A stretch of 64,000 nucleotides of DNA from Raphanus sativus (Eukaryota; Streptophyta; Magnoliopsida; Brassicales; Brassicaceae). The stretch is from NCBI RefSeq assembly GCF_000801105.2, contig NC_079518.1, forward strand, positions 9,742,106 through 9,806,105, read 5' to 3'. Of this stretch, positions 1 to 10,975 are shown one piece after another; position 1 is the stretch's first letter; each line of letters starts with the position of its first letter. The notes under the pieces were generated by a model, which saw nothing but the letters and a program-made list of their open reading frames with translations, was not told the DNA's origin and did no database searches. The position numbers and the translations under genes are program-made.

Positions 1-99
1 AAACGAGGTAATGAATAAAAATCATATATATATTATCTGGTTAATGTTTGAGCAGCTCACTGTGTCTTTGGCTTATCTAAATGTTTATAACAACAACAG

Positions 100-801
100 G
101 TGATCATAAACTCGGAGGTCTGGGACTTGAGGAATATGAACACGAGGCTTATTCGGAGTGTACCATCACTGGACCAGACAGCTATTACGTTCAACTCCAG
201 GGGAGACGTTATATACGCAATGCTGAGGAGAAATATTGAGGACGTGATGTCTGCTGTTAACACACGTCGTACGAAACATCCGTTGTTTGCTGCTTTCCGC
301 ACTCTCGATGCGGTAAACTATTCAGACATTGCCACTATACCGGTGGACCGTTGTCTTCTAGACTTCGCCACGGAACCAACAGATTCCTTCCTCGGCCTGA
401 TCACAATGGAAGATCAAGATGATATGTTTGCCTCAGCCAGGATGTATGAGATTGGCAGACGGAGACCGACAGATGATGACTCGGATCCCGATGATGATGG
501 TGAGACAGAGGATGAAGATGAAGATGATGAAGACGACGAAGATGACCTGGACCGGATTCTTGGACTAGCTGGAGGCGATAGCGACAGTGGAGATGATGAC
601 ATGAGCAGCGATGACAATGAAGATAACAGTGCGAGTGATTTTGATGATGATGATGGAGGTATGTTCTTTGATGGTGGGATTATGGAGATTGTAAGTGACG
701 TCGGTGATGATGAAGAAGGTAATGGTGATGATGAAGACAGTGATGATGACGGTGATTCCATGAGCAGTGGCGAAGAGGAGTTTATGGACAGCATTATTTA
801 A
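100..801 (+). CDS. DCAF1: DCAF1 (VprBP homologue), last exon only
   Basis: This is the 3'-terminal exon of a gene that begins left of the window. The exon opens after the acceptor CAACAACAG at 91-99 and is open for 233 codons to the TAA at 799-801, so there is no start codon here. The N-terminal part contains VWDLR, a WDxR-type motif of DDB1-binding DCAF proteins, then the conserved stretch through SVPSLDQTAITF. From about residue 120 the chain becomes an extended Asp/Glu/Ser tail, typical of DCAF1 C-termini. DCAF1 is the substrate receptor of the nuclear CUL4-DDB1 ubiquitin ligase. The identification rests on family knowledge and on the next gene being the same Raf-like kinase that follows DCAF1 in Arabidopsis. 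Positions 1-99 are intron sequence. Confidence 0.9.
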   Translation: MIINSEVWDLRNMNTRLIRSVPSLDQTAITFNSRGDVIYAMLRRNIEDVMSAVNTRRTKHPLFAAFRTLDAVNYSDIATIPVDRCLLDFATEPTDSFLGLITMEDQDDMFASARMYEIGRRRPTDDDSDPDDDGETEDEDEDDEDDEDDLDRILGLAGGDSDSGDDDMSSDDNEDNSASDFDDDDGGMFFDGGIMEIVSDVGDDEEGNGDDEDSDDDGDSMSSGEEEFMDSII

Positions 802-923
802 AATGTTTTTTTTATCTTGTGTTCTTTTGAGCTCTACAGATTGTACAAGACGGATTCACTATCCCAAGTTTTGATAAGTAACGTTTACATCATAGATTAT
901 TAATACGCGAATTTAGAAAAGAA

Positions 924-972
924 AGAAAAGGAATGCATTGTGAAAAAAAAAAAAAAAGAAAAGGAATGCATT
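924..972 (+). mobile_element. Minimal poly(A) retroposon insertion with 16-bp target duplication
   Basis: AGAAAAGGAATGCATT occurs twice exactly (924-939 and 957-972). Between the copies lie 17 bases, GTG followed by a run of A. Direct repeats of this length around a poly(A) tract are the mark of target-primed reverse transcription, so this looks like a LINE or SINE copy truncated almost to its tail. The rest of 802-1272 is the DCAF1 3' untranslated region and the kinase 3' end, with no other gene. Confidence 0.6.
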
Positions 973-1272
973 ATCATCGGATTCATTACACATCAAGTGC
1001 TCCTCTGTCACAGTAAAGGACCATGAATCCAAGGAAAACTAAACCAAACACTTCAGACAGTCGCAGTACATAAAATCTTAGAACATTCAGTGGTCTAAAA
1101 TGGTTGGGTTACTTCTCCTATCATGGGAAAAGAGATACAAATAGGATATTACATATTGGTACACACACACACAAACTTACATTATATCTAAAGCTCTTTT
1201 TGCTTCCTCTCTGTTTTCTTCTTTTTATGTTATCTTTTTTATTATTTCCCTTCTTCTTCTTCAGACAACAGA

Positions 1273-2589
1273 TTAGTCGATCGTCATTGGCTGCGTCATG
1301 CAACATCTGAAACGGGCTTTTCTCACTGTCGTCATTACCTCGGTTTCAGCAGCCTCAAGCAGATTGACAATCTCTGCAAAACAAGGACGGACTTCAGGGT
1401 TCGCATCCCAGCAACGTGTCATGATCTCCCCAAGCACAGGGAGGCAATCAGCTGGGACTGTTGGACGTACTCCTCGGTTCACCACAGCAAACGCAGCTTG
1501 AACCGCAGTCATGTTCTGGAACGGTAACAGACCCGTTATCAGCTCCCACAGCACGATTCCAAAACTATAGACGTCAACTTTTTGAGTGTAGGGTCTATGC
1601 TGGATCATCTCTCTGCATCAATCCACAGACAATGACTTAAGTCTATATATGGACAAGACAAGAAAGGAAAATGAAGAAACTATTCAAACTTACGGAGCCA
1701 TCCATCTGTAAGTCCCGGTCTCTGGTGTCATCCCTTCAGTCTGAACTTCAATTCTCGCAACGCCAAAATCAGCAATCTTGATGGACCGGTCAGCCGATAT
1801 GAGGAGGTTATCCGACTTCAAATCCCGGTGTATAAAGTTGCGCTCATGGACGTAAGCCATACCTCTAGCAACATCCAACGCCTGCTTAACAGCTAGCTTC
1901 AAAGGCACAGCCCTGTTCTGTCTCTTCGTCAGAAACTGTCTGACAGAGCCTCCTTTCGCATACTCAGTCACGATGCACCACACCATCGGTTTAATACACG
2001 CGCCAATGAACCTAACGATGTTGGGGTGCTTCAAAAACGCAAGCATAGAAACCTCCTGCTGAAACTGCTGTTCCAGGGCTTGCGCCTTCTCAGGGCTGTT
2101 CTCCGGCCTCTCCAGCAGCTTAATCGCCACATCCTCTCCGTTGTAAGTCCCTCTGTATAACTTACCAAACGCCCCTTGCGCAAAGGCAGGACCCATGTGA
2201 AGTTTCCTCAGATCAATCGTCCACTCTTCGTAGTTAGCCAGTCCCTGACTCGGATACCTACTATCCATCAACCCTTGTGCCAAGGCATCATCGTTAAGCG
2301 CATGCGTGACTCTCCCTGGGCGAAACACGCTTTGTCCAACGGAGAGAGAGTAAGGATGACGCATTGGCCTCAAACCGGGATGGCCAATGAGAGCATCGCT
2401 AGAACCAACGCTGCTGTTGTCCACAGACATTGACACAGACCCTCCAGCGTTACTCGTCTGCATACTGTCCGTGGACATGTTTGTACCTTCTTCACCTAGC
2501 TTTTGATAAAAGTCTTGTGTAAAGGCATCGTAGTTGTTGTTGTGGTGGTTGCCAAGAGCGTGCATATCGAACTTAGGTCCCTCAAGCAT
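1273..2589 (-). CDS. Raf-like Ser/Thr/Tyr protein kinase (At4g31170 type)
   Basis: The coding sequence is complement(join(1273..1612,1694..2589)), 411 residues. The exon 1 donor GCTCC|GTAAG and the acceptor TGATGCAG|AGAGATG restore the motif MAPEM across the junction. Residues 1-120 are a low-complexity Asn/Ser-rich leader. The kinase domain starts near residue 123 ([10 protein letters not shown]) with glycine loop [12 protein letters not shown] (137-147), ATP-binding lysine K157 in VAIKLL, catalytic HRDLKSDN (D256), DFG at 274-276 and [11 protein letters not shown] later. All catalytic residues are present. The family (plant Raf-like MAPKKK) transfers phosphate to cytosolic signalling proteins; the particular pathway cannot be read from sequence. 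The start is the first Met of the open frame. Upstream sequence (2590-3250 on this strand) is probably 5' leader, possibly spliced. No defect seen. Confidence 0.93.
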
Positions 2590-3919
2590 CCTTTCCCTAA
2601 TCTAGTCTTATGTCTGACCGAGTCCTTTCAATTACTCCAACATGCACCTAAAGCAAAAATATATGAGAACACACAATTTTTTTAGAGTTATGTCTCGATA
2701 ACAAACAAGTAAATGGTTAATCAGTATCATCAAAAAGGTATTTTAAATAGAAATGTTGCCTCTAAGAAGCTAAAGTTAATGTTTTTGCACAAAATATGTA
2801 TATAAGTTAAAGGATCCTCTAGATCATCTACATACTTACTAAAAGAATGAAACTTTTTTGTGAATTAAGCTGAACCCAGATCCTTGACTCTCAGCTTCGC
2901 AGTTCTAAAGGAGAGAAAGTACTCAAAGTCTGTATCTTTACAGTTGAACAAACTAGACACAGATCCGATGAATAAGCTAGAAAAAGAGAAACATGGTTTT
3001 ACCTTAGAGCTTCATACGCCCAGAAACTAGTGGATTTGAGCTGGAAGACATCATGAAAGAAACACACGGAATCTCTTGGATTAAGTAGAAAGATCAACAG
3101 AGATAAGAGGGTGATCGATAACCTCCCCAAAAGTAATCAAATTGCAATTAGTATCCGATGGGGGTTTCAGAGCTGAGAAACCTAAAGAAGAAGCGGTGGT
3201 GGAGGAGGAGATGAGTCTCTCAGTAGTCGTCGCTTCCCATTTACTCCGTTTTTTTCCTTTTTATTTATTTGATGTTTTGGGTCCGTCTTTTGCTGGCAAA
3301 TTCGTTTCTTTATTTATTAGGACAGCTCTCTTCAACCCACTCTCTCTCCTAGTGTAAACCGTTTCACACGCGCTTACAAGTCTTTTTCTTTGTCACATCT
3401 GTCTTCTGTAAACGTTACTTACTTTATTCACTCTCTTTGTCACATCTGTCTTCTGTAACGTTACTTGGTTTGTTACATTTCAAATGTTTTAAGGATTGTA
3501 GTTTTCATTGTGTATAAACTTTGTACTTGGCAGAAACATTAAATCAGGTGAGGTTACTTTAGACAAATCAATGAAATTAAACTCTTGTCTGGTTCAGAAG
3601 AAAAGAAAAAGAAGTGTGACTGTGTGGAGTATCGAGACAACAGTAGATGAGGAAGAGGGAGGAGATGAAGAAGTTGTGGAGGCCATGTAATCTCTAATCC
3701 ACAACGTATATAACATCCATTGACTTTGAGTCTTAATTTCAGAACATCAACAGATCTTGATGTTTACTACACTTGCAAAATATTTATGACGAATCCACTA
3801 TGAATTTCTATTTTGTTAAACCAACCTATGCTTCTTATTCTTCCACACATGTAGGATGATCATAACTACAAGCAGAAAATTCATTAGAATAATATTACTC
3901 TTCACATTTAAAACAAAAT
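2590..3919. other. Kinase 5' leader and promoter region with a short tandem repeat
   Basis: No convincing gene. The strand complementary to 3142-3340 is CT-rich and looks like a 5' untranslated leader for the kinase. A segment reading CTTTGTCACATCTGTCTTCT occurs twice, inside 3387-3420 and 3434-3466, a tandem duplication of about 47-bp period. A short plus-strand frame at 3508-3690 ends in an acidic tail (DEEEGGDEEVVEAM); it matches no family I recognise and may be a chance frame or a gene remnant. Confidence 0.4.
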
Positions 3920-3992
3920 GACTTCATGGCCCAATGGATAAGGCGCTGGTCTACGAAACCAGAGATTCTGGGTTCGATCCCCAGTGAAGTCG
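3920..3992 (+). tRNA. tRNA-Arg (ACG)
   Basis: This is a 73-nt cloverleaf without intron. The acceptor arms GACTTCA (3920-3926) and TGAAGTC (3985-3991) pair fully, followed by discriminator G at 3992. The D arm is TGGCCCAATGGATAAGGC and serves as internal A box. The anticodon loop CTACGAA has anticodon ACG at 3953-3955. The T arm with GGTTCGATCC is the B box. CCA is not encoded, as expected for a nuclear gene. A run of T at about 4005-4010 is the likely polymerase III terminator. It lies between two protein genes transcribed on the other strand. Confidence 0.96.
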
Positions 3993-4147
3993 GATTGCTC
4001 TTAATTTTTTAATTTAAAAATCTACATCTTGACAGTGTGACACACATACAGCTAGTCTTTTGAAACATGATAAAACTAGATAAGTCCAAACGAGCAAAGG
4101 CCTTAGCATAATAACATTTACATCTGAAAGTTAATCAGCTTGGAAAA

Positions 4148-5264
4148 TCATCTATCACTCAGCTTACTTGTGGGAACTTCACGGTACCTATCAAGTGTAT
4201 TAGCAATCTCACTCAGACAAGCGATGAGCTCGTCTCCTTGCTGTCTCACAAACTTTAGCTTGTCCTCAATGCCAACATCATCATCCCCTGTTTCACTTCC
4301 CTTTGCTATATTTCTCCCGACTATTGCATGTATCAAGTCAGCTTTCTCACCTAGCTTCGCTTCCAACGCTTTGACCTCTTCTTCTATGCTCATTGTGTTT
4401 TCTTCCTCCTCTTCTTCATCAGTGGAGATTTCCACCACCGGCTTCTTCTTCTTCTTCTTCTCTTCCAAGGCTTTCTTCTGATGGGTTGCTTTTGCACTTT
4501 GCTCTTGATTGTTTTTCCTCTGTGTCTCCTCTTCTGTCTTTCTCTTCTGTGGTGGATTCTCCTTCTTCATGACGACCATTGTTCTCTGTCTTGACCTTTT
4601 TGATCCTGCAAAAAGCTCATTTTCACAACCAAATGATTCAAGTTCACTAGCCCGGGCTACTCCAAATGCAGGAGTTAACAATATTCATCATTATCTGTAT
4701 CTCAAAGTAGTGGTAAAGTCTTTGTCTATGCTCTAAATGATTCCTAAGAACGACAAAAGTTTGGTTAAAAATGAGCAAAGAAGAGAATGTACCTAACTCA
4801 GGAGTGACATCAACAACGTCAAAGTCTTCTAGAGCATCCGGGTCACTATCACTATCAGGTTCACTCCCATCTCTGTTCTCTTGGATCATCACAACCGCAT
4901 CAATGGCTTGGAAAAGCTCGTTATCTACATCCCCAGGGAGATTCAGTTTCCTCCTCTTCTCAACACTAAGCGACCAATACGAATTGCTACTGCCTCGTTC
5001 CTCCCACTTATTGATCTGGCTGTAATCAGAGACCAGTGAATCCCATTTCCTCCTGCACTGGTTAAACGTTCTGTGTACATCCAAAGCGTTGCAGTTGTCT
5101 GAGATCATTGTCCATTTCTGGAAGCTGGATAAAGCGTTGGAGCAGTCTGATTCGATAGCAGCGATCTCGTTGACGAGGATCAGACAGTCTTCGAGTGTCC
5201 AGTCAGGAGCAACTTGGGACCGTGTTCGTCGTGAGCCAGAAGAAGAAGTGCCTTCCTCCATCAT
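4148..5264 (-). CDS. Trihelix/Myb-like DNA-binding protein (At4g31270 type)
   Basis: The most likely coding sequence is complement(join(4148..4659,4793..5264)), 327 residues. The N-terminal domain has the spaced tryptophans W22, W51 and W74 (DWTLEDC, QKWTMIS, RRKWDSL) of a trihelix/SANT DNA-binding fold; an acidic Asp/Ser segment follows near residue 135-155. Exon 2 encodes a Lys/Glu-rich charged region and a helical C-terminus. A second acceptor in the same frame, TTTTTGCAG at 4606-4614, would start exon 2 at 4605 and give 309 residues; the sequence between the two acceptors reads like coding DNA, so I prefer the longer form. The frame stays open upstream to 5351, but that ATG lies before a good acceptor (TTCTTTTCAG), so it is probably inside a leader intron and the Met at 5264 is chosen. 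Likely a nuclear transcription factor; targets unknown. Confidence 0.8.
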
Positions 5265-5519
5265 AGGTAAGTCACTGCATTTTTTTGCAGGAATTTCAAA
5301 ATTCAAATGGTAACGATATTTAGATCCTCTGAAAAGAAATGAAATTATCAAGAATTGAATAGAATAGAGAAGAGCATTACCAAAGATCTTTTTGACGGAA
5401 ACTGCTTCTGGGGGACGACACGTCCAAAGCTAAGAGCAAGTCACTGTGATCCGAGAGTCGAGACGACGAGACAGGGAGTAGTAATAGTCATAGATCGTTG
5501 AAGTGAAGCCCAACACTAA

Positions 5520-6067
5520 GCCCATATAAACTGTTTCTGTCTACAGGCCTAAACGTTTGTTTTACTTTATTTGTTGACGGCCCAAGCTATTTTATGTACT
5601 GGATTTAAATTGAAAATTAGTTTAAAAGGCAGGTTTTTTTATCGAAAATTATATAGTTCCTTTTTTTATTCCTGAAAATTTGATAGTTCCTTCTATTATT
5701 GCCTTTTTAGTAGTTTATATTACTAATTTGAGTGCTAGATAATTGAAGGAAAAAAGATTATACGTGTCTGTTACTATCAGTGACATTATACGTGTCTGTT
5801 ACTATCAATGACGTTGGTAGAAGAACTTGTAATGGGAAAATTTAATTAAGTTATCATAAGTCAAGACCCATGAATAATATTGTTTTGTGTTACTATCAGT
5901 GACGCTTGGTAATGTATGTACCTGCATTTGGTTAATAAATACATTCTGACTCTTGTGTTTTGTGTTGTTGATTGCGTCTTTGTTTGCCTCCAAGATCAAG
6001 TGTCTTATAAAAGTTAAAAAAAAAAGTAAAAAAAAAGTCTTATAACTATTTAAAACCTAGTTTACAA

Positions 6068-6104
<37 letters not shown>

Positions 6105-6415
6105 GCTGAAACAAATACCATTTCTATTTAGAATGTGACAATATGTAATTTCGCTGAAAATTTGACATTCTGTAAAAAAAACTAAAATAACATCTATATA
6201 AAGCAATTGTTAATTAGGTTAACATTTGCTTTATGGGTTTTGGAACTAATTTAAATTAACTCTATAGATTCCTTTTGTCTAGAGAACAAAGATATTTCTG
6301 AAAAGGGCCAGAAACAAGCGTCATAATCGGCCCGTCACGTGACGAATGGACTGCAGAAGAGACAAATAAAATCAAATGAACTTTTAGGACACAACATGCG
6401 TGGCATGAACTTGCG
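5520..6415. repeat. Gene-free spacer with 28-bp tandem repeat and AT microsatellite
   Basis: Two adjacent 28-bp units at 5757-5784 and 5785-5812 differ at one base. The core GTGTTACTATCAGTGAC recurs at 5887-5903. A pure TA/AT run lies at about 6070-6100. No coding signal apart from short chance frames. Confidence 0.6.
6334..6343. promoter_or_regulatory. G-box/ABRE-type palindrome upstream of the ChaC gene
   Basis: GTCACGTGAC is a perfect palindrome containing the CACGTG core bound by plant bZIP and bHLH factors. It lies about 85 bp before a TATA-like TCTATAAATG (6418-6427) and about 340 bp before the leader intron of the ChaC gene. This fits stress-regulated transcription, but regulation is inferred. 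Confidence 0.5.
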
Positions 6416-7191
6416 GTTCTATAAATGCTCTTCTTCATCCGCATCGCCTCCTCCTCCTCTAAACCAGAGAGAGAGAGAGAAAGAGAGATTCAGATAAACG
6501 AGCGTGAAAGGGGCCGAGTGTTTTTAAAGAACTAAAACGCTGTCGTTCCCTTCACCATCCTCTTCATTCTCTCTCTCCCACGAGTTTCTCGGCTTTTCTC
6601 GCGTTGTAACGAGCTTGAGATCTTGTCCCACGGAGTGATTGAGTTTTTCTCTTCACGAAGATCGTGTTCCACGGTAAAGTTTTAAGCTTTTCTCATCCCG
6701 CATTTCGGTCTAGGTACCTTCTATTGCATTGCATCTTCTCACCGTTTATTTTCTATCTTTGTAATCTGAGGAAATTAGTTTTTACTGTTTGATTATTATC
6801 ATTGCACCTAAATAAAAGAAAAAGTTAACCCCTTTTTTCTAGAATAAAAAAGTTTGGTGATTCATGTCCTTTTACCTGCATCTCTGCCATGGAAGTTCCA
6901 CGATGGAACTTATAAGCTACCTAGAAAGATTTGTGGTGGGTGTTAACCTTGTTTGAGCTGTCCTGAAAAGATCCCTAAAGTTGACATTTAATGCTGAAAG
7001 TAACACAATTGGAACCCTGGGTCCACTCTGATTTGTTTTGATTGTATACTGCACATGTGTTCTTTTGGCTCTTTCCTCATCTTTACATGTTGGCACCTTT
7101 CTTCTGTTCTGCATTTACCTTCCACAAAACCATGGCTTGTCTCTTAAATCTTAAGACTTTTTGTTCTACAGCATTTTAACTGCAGCAGACG

Positions 7192-8542
7192 ATGGTGATG
7201 TGGGTCTTTGGCTATGGCTCTCTTGTGTGGAACCCAGGGTTTCACTACGATGAGAAAGTGTTGGGTTTCATCAAGGGTTATAAACGTGTCTTTGATCTTG
7301 GTAAGGCATTGTTCCTTTTGCTTATTTTTGATGGAATTTATATCATCTTCCCAACTAGTGATGATTGATTGATTCTTTTGTGTGTTGATGTGATTGGCTA
7401 GCTTGCATTGATCACAGAGGTACACCAGAGCACCCTGCAAGGACTTGCACACTCGAGAAAGATGAAGAAGCTATATGCGTAAGTAGAAAATTCTAAAATG
7501 TGTTATATGATTCAAGGATCTTAGAGTCTGTTCTGCTTAGTTTACTCACGCATTCCTCTTTTCTTACTAACAATCCATTACTTTCTTGACAGTGGGGTAC
7601 TGCATTCTGTGTCCGTGGAGGACCAGAAGAAGAACGTTTGGCTATGGAGGTATGTCTCTGCATTATCTCAAAACTAGATTTGATGTATCATGTTCATCCT
7701 TTGTGTTTGATCATTCTATTTATGCACAGTACTTGGAACGTAGAGAGTGTGAATATGATCTAAAGACATCTGTAGACTTTTACAAGGTGAGTCACAGTAT
7801 GCCCAATTATATTGTATAAACATCTTTTCTCTTTTACACCTGTAAGGCTGTAACTGACCTCAAAAAGTTTATCTTCTTAAATTACACAGGAAGATGATCC
7901 CCTGAATCCAGCTGTAACCGGAGTGATGGTGTAAGTTGTTTTCTGTTTTGTTTTCTATGTGTTGTGAATTGTCATTGATGTATTTTTTTTTTACCATCTT
8001 CAGATTCACTTCTACTCCAGACAAGGTCTCCAACAAGTATTACCTTGGACCTGCGCCATTAGAAGACATGGCAAGGTAGCACACTTAGCCTCTCCATACC
8101 AACTTCTTATGTTCCTTCAGTTTTTACATGCCAGATTCTTGTCCTCACACTTGCTTGTTTTTTCTTTTTAATGAAAAGACAAATTGCGACAGCCAATGGA
8201 CCATGTGGTAACAACAGAGATTATCTCTTCCTGCTAGAGAAGGCAATGCACGACATCGGTTAGTCCAAAGATCCACAACATGATGAATCATAGACCATTG
8301 ATAACCACTCATCAAAAACCAATAGAGACATTGTTGTTGATGTCCTGAGTTGTTTACATGCAGGGCATGAGGAGGAGTATGTTATAGAGCTGGCGAATGA
8401 AGTGAGGAAAGTTCTCGCGGAGAAGGTAACACCGGTGAAGGAATCAAGAGCGAGCCCTGTGGCTAAGAAGTCCAAGAGCAATGTCCCCACGGCTCATCAG
8501 ATTCTTCCTCACCAACCTGAAGCTGTTTCCACTACTATATGA
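7192..8542 (+). CDS. GGCT2;2: ChaC-like gamma-glutamyl cyclotransferase (GGCT2 type)
   Basis: Eight exons, join(7192..7300,7402..7478,7593..7649,7730..7786,7890..7930,8004..8075,8179..8258,8364..8542), give 672 nt and 223 residues with all junctions in frame. The N-terminus VFGYGSLVW (residues 5-13) is the substrate-binding signature of the ChaC family. [11 protein letters not shown] and the acidic stretch [17 protein letters not shown] follow, the latter in the region of the catalytic glutamate. The family cleaves glutathione in the cytosol to 5-oxoproline and Cys-Gly, recycling glutamate and sulfur. A leader intron is evident: donor CCACG|GTAAAG at 6674 and acceptor TTCTACAG ending 7171, placing a transcription start in the GA-rich region near 6450. 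The C-terminal tail after about residue 180 is Ser/Lys-rich and variable in the family. The Arabidopsis counterpart by position is At4g31290. Confidence 0.93.
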
Positions 8543-8677
8543 ATCTTGTGGTTTGTCTTTTAATTGTCTTTAGAGACGAGTGATTTGTTAAACCAGATCG
8601 TTTTGCTTCTTTTTGTATAACATACTCAGTCGAGTAGAGAAGTTTAATATTTATGCGTTCGGAACTCTGTTTCGCTT

Positions 8678-9219
8678 AGCAATGTCAATTGGGCGGGCCG
8701 GGCGGGTTTGGGCATGTCCGAATGGGCTTCATTTTTTTGCTGGACAAATTTGGTCGAAGCCTAAATGAGACCATAACCAAATGAGACCATAACCAAATAA
8801 GACCATGATTTACTAGATTTGTTGGGCTGTCCAAATAAGCCCAAATGGAACTCAAAAGCGGAGAAGAATCGATGAAGGAAAAGGAGAGTCGATGAGGGAG
8901 GAGGAGAACCGAAGATGGCGAAGAAGGATCGACGAAATCGCAGAAGATCCGACGAAATCGCAGAAGAATCGCACGAAATCGACGAAAACGGTGGAGAAAG
9001 AAATGATTTGCGTTTTTTCCAATTTTAGAAAACCCTAGATATTTAGGTTTATTGGGCGGCCCATGTCCAAATGATTAAGCCCAGTGTAGCCCACGGACGT
9101 AATTGGGTTTGTCCATTTGGACAAAAATTAATTATGGTCCAATATGGTTTTGTCCATTTCTGTCCATATCTATTTGGACATGGGCCGCCCATTAATAGCT
9201 TGTCCAATTGACATCTCTA
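8678..9219. mobile_element. Non-autonomous MULE-type MITE with 9-bp target duplication
   Basis: The 542-bp element is bounded by the direct repeat GTTTCGCTT (8669-8677 and 9220-9228). The ends are inverted copies sharing ATGTCAATTGG (8682-8692 and its complement near 9204-9214), and GGGC/GCCC-rich subterminal motifs recur on both sides. No transposase frame. The middle (8880-8990) carries short repeats of the type CGACGAAATCGCAGAAGA. A 9-bp duplication is characteristic of Mutator-like elements. It sits about 135 bp past the ChaC stop codon. Confidence 0.75.
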
Positions 9220-9473
9220 GTTTCGCTTCTGTGCTATCCTAACGAGTGTTAGTTGTGTTGCCTTTCTGGCTCTGCAAGCACCTATTGAAGAAAATAAAAA
9301 TATGTTAGAAGTAATTTAATAAACTTAGTGCTACTAATTAGTACATGTGAAAGATTTCAATAAGCAACACTTACGTTATATTTTGTATAACTAACAAATG
9401 TGAGATGTTCTTGCGTTATAGCAACACTTGTGTTTTTTGTGCATCATGGATGTGCAATCTTGTTTAATAAAGA

Positions 9474-10735
9474 CTAGAATTTGACCTGCGTCCCCGAACA
9501 TATGTTTTGATTAAATTTGTGTTCGACATAAATTTATAAACCGTTGGTTTATAAAAAAACTTCACGTATATTTTTTGTAATTTATACATAAGTAAAATAT
9601 ATTATTTTATAATATGGATGTTTGATAATTTTTTTTTTGTTTGTACATAATACTCCCTCCGTTTCAAATTATATGTCGTTCTAGAGCAAAATTTTTGTTT
9701 CAAAATAAGTGTCGTTTTCGGTTTTCAATGCAAAATTTATTGAAAATATTCTCTATTCTATTTTTATATTGGTTGATGTGTATTGGTAATAGTATTTTTA
9801 TTTTGGAAATATGTAAAATTAAATGTTTTCTTAATCTGTGTGCAAAGATTTAGAACGACAAATAATATGAAACGGAGGGAGTATTATATTAAAAATTTTA
9901 TAACTTGATACAATTTAATGTAATTGTACTATTCATATATTAACATGGTTTTTGTTAATTTATTTTAAAGTGAAAAACATAATAATTTTTTTAATTTATT
10001 TGCATTAATTTTCAAAATATTTTGCTTTTTTTTTAAATTGAACTCTCAAATTTTTATATTTGACTAAACTAAATAATGTAATACTATATTAAAAACATGT
10101 TTTATATAATATATAGTATATATTTCAGTGCATATTTTTCACCATATAAAAACAACAACCATTGCAATTAATTAATTTTAATTTATTTTAAATACAATGG
10201 AAAAATTTGTAAAGCAAAGAAATACATAAATGAAGTAATTAAATTATCACAAATGCAATGTCTAAATGTGTAAACAGAAGGAAGTACTAAATCTGCTATA
10301 TATGTTTTCAAATAGTTCTCATTTATTTTGTTATACATATTTCCAAACAATACTAAAAATATATTTTTGTTTTAATAATATAGATGCATTAATTGTTTTA
10401 TGAATTATTATTAATTTTATGATTTTTTTTCTTGAAAATTAAACTCTGGAAATTTTTATATTTGATTAAAGTAAATAAGATAATACAATATTTAAATGAG
10501 AATTATTGTAAATAAGGTAATACTAATTTAATTTAAATAAGGTAATATTATATTTAATGGTTTCTCTGTAATATTTAAATAAGGTAATACTATATTTAAT
10601 TTATTGTAAATATAATGGCTAAATATGTAAATAAAAAATACTATATCCAGTATCTATATTTTCAAACAATTCTTATTTATTATGTTATATATGTTTTCAA
10701 ATAGTACCAAAAGATATTACATTTTTAATAATATA
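9474..10735 (-). mobile_element. Degenerate Helitron, minus orientation
   Basis: The left end reads CTAGAATTTGACCTGCG, a decayed form of the CTAG-plus-hairpin 3' terminus seen elsewhere in the window. On the minus strand the right end reads TATATTATTAAAAATG, close to the usual TCTATACTATTAAAG 5' terminus, and abuts the CTAG of the next Helitron at 10736. Very AT-rich, no coding sequence, and carries a nested MITE. Confidence 0.45.
9653..9881. mobile_element. Stowaway-type MITE
   Basis: The 229-bp element has terminal inverted repeats CTCCCTCCGTTTC and GAAACGGAGGGAG and is flanked by TA on both sides. The internal sequence folds back (ATATGTCGTTCTAGAGC against TTTAGAACGACAAATAAT). No coding capacity. 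TIR sequence and TA target site fit Tc1/mariner-derived Stowaway MITEs. Confidence 0.85.
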
Positions 10736-10975
10736 CTAGATTTTGACCCGCCTTTAAAAGGACGGATATTATTTTTCTTTTACATTTTTGTAAAAAATTA
10801 ATTTTTATATTTGTGTTTTAGTTATATCTGTGTTTTTATTTGTATAATATTTTTTTTAAATAATAGATTTTAATAATTATATTAAAATAATTAGACAACA
10901 CCTATATCAGCAGATCATGTTCCTGTGTTAATAATATTAATATACGAGGAAAAGCCGCTTTTTGAATCTTGAGAT
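10736..10975 (-). mobile_element. Helitron 3' end, minus orientation, other end not found
   Basis: CTAGATTTTGACCCGCC followed by a TTTAAAAGGACGG partner gives the hairpin and CTAG terminus of a crucifer Helitron read on the minus strand. No matching 5' terminus could be placed to the right, so the end coordinate is arbitrary. Confidence 0.5.

Noticed and set aside
414..794. Serine-rich 126-codon frame on the minus strand
   Set aside because: It is the shadow of the Asp/Glu-rich DCAF1 tail (GAT/GAA codons read in reverse give Ser-type codons).
5264..5351. Upstream Met at 5351 as start of the trihelix-like protein
   Set aside because: It precedes a good acceptor (TTCTTTTCAG on the minus strand), so it probably lies within a leader intron.
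6070..6100. AT run as a replication origin or matrix attachment site
   Set aside because: Simple AT microsatellites are frequent here and no other evidence supports such a function.
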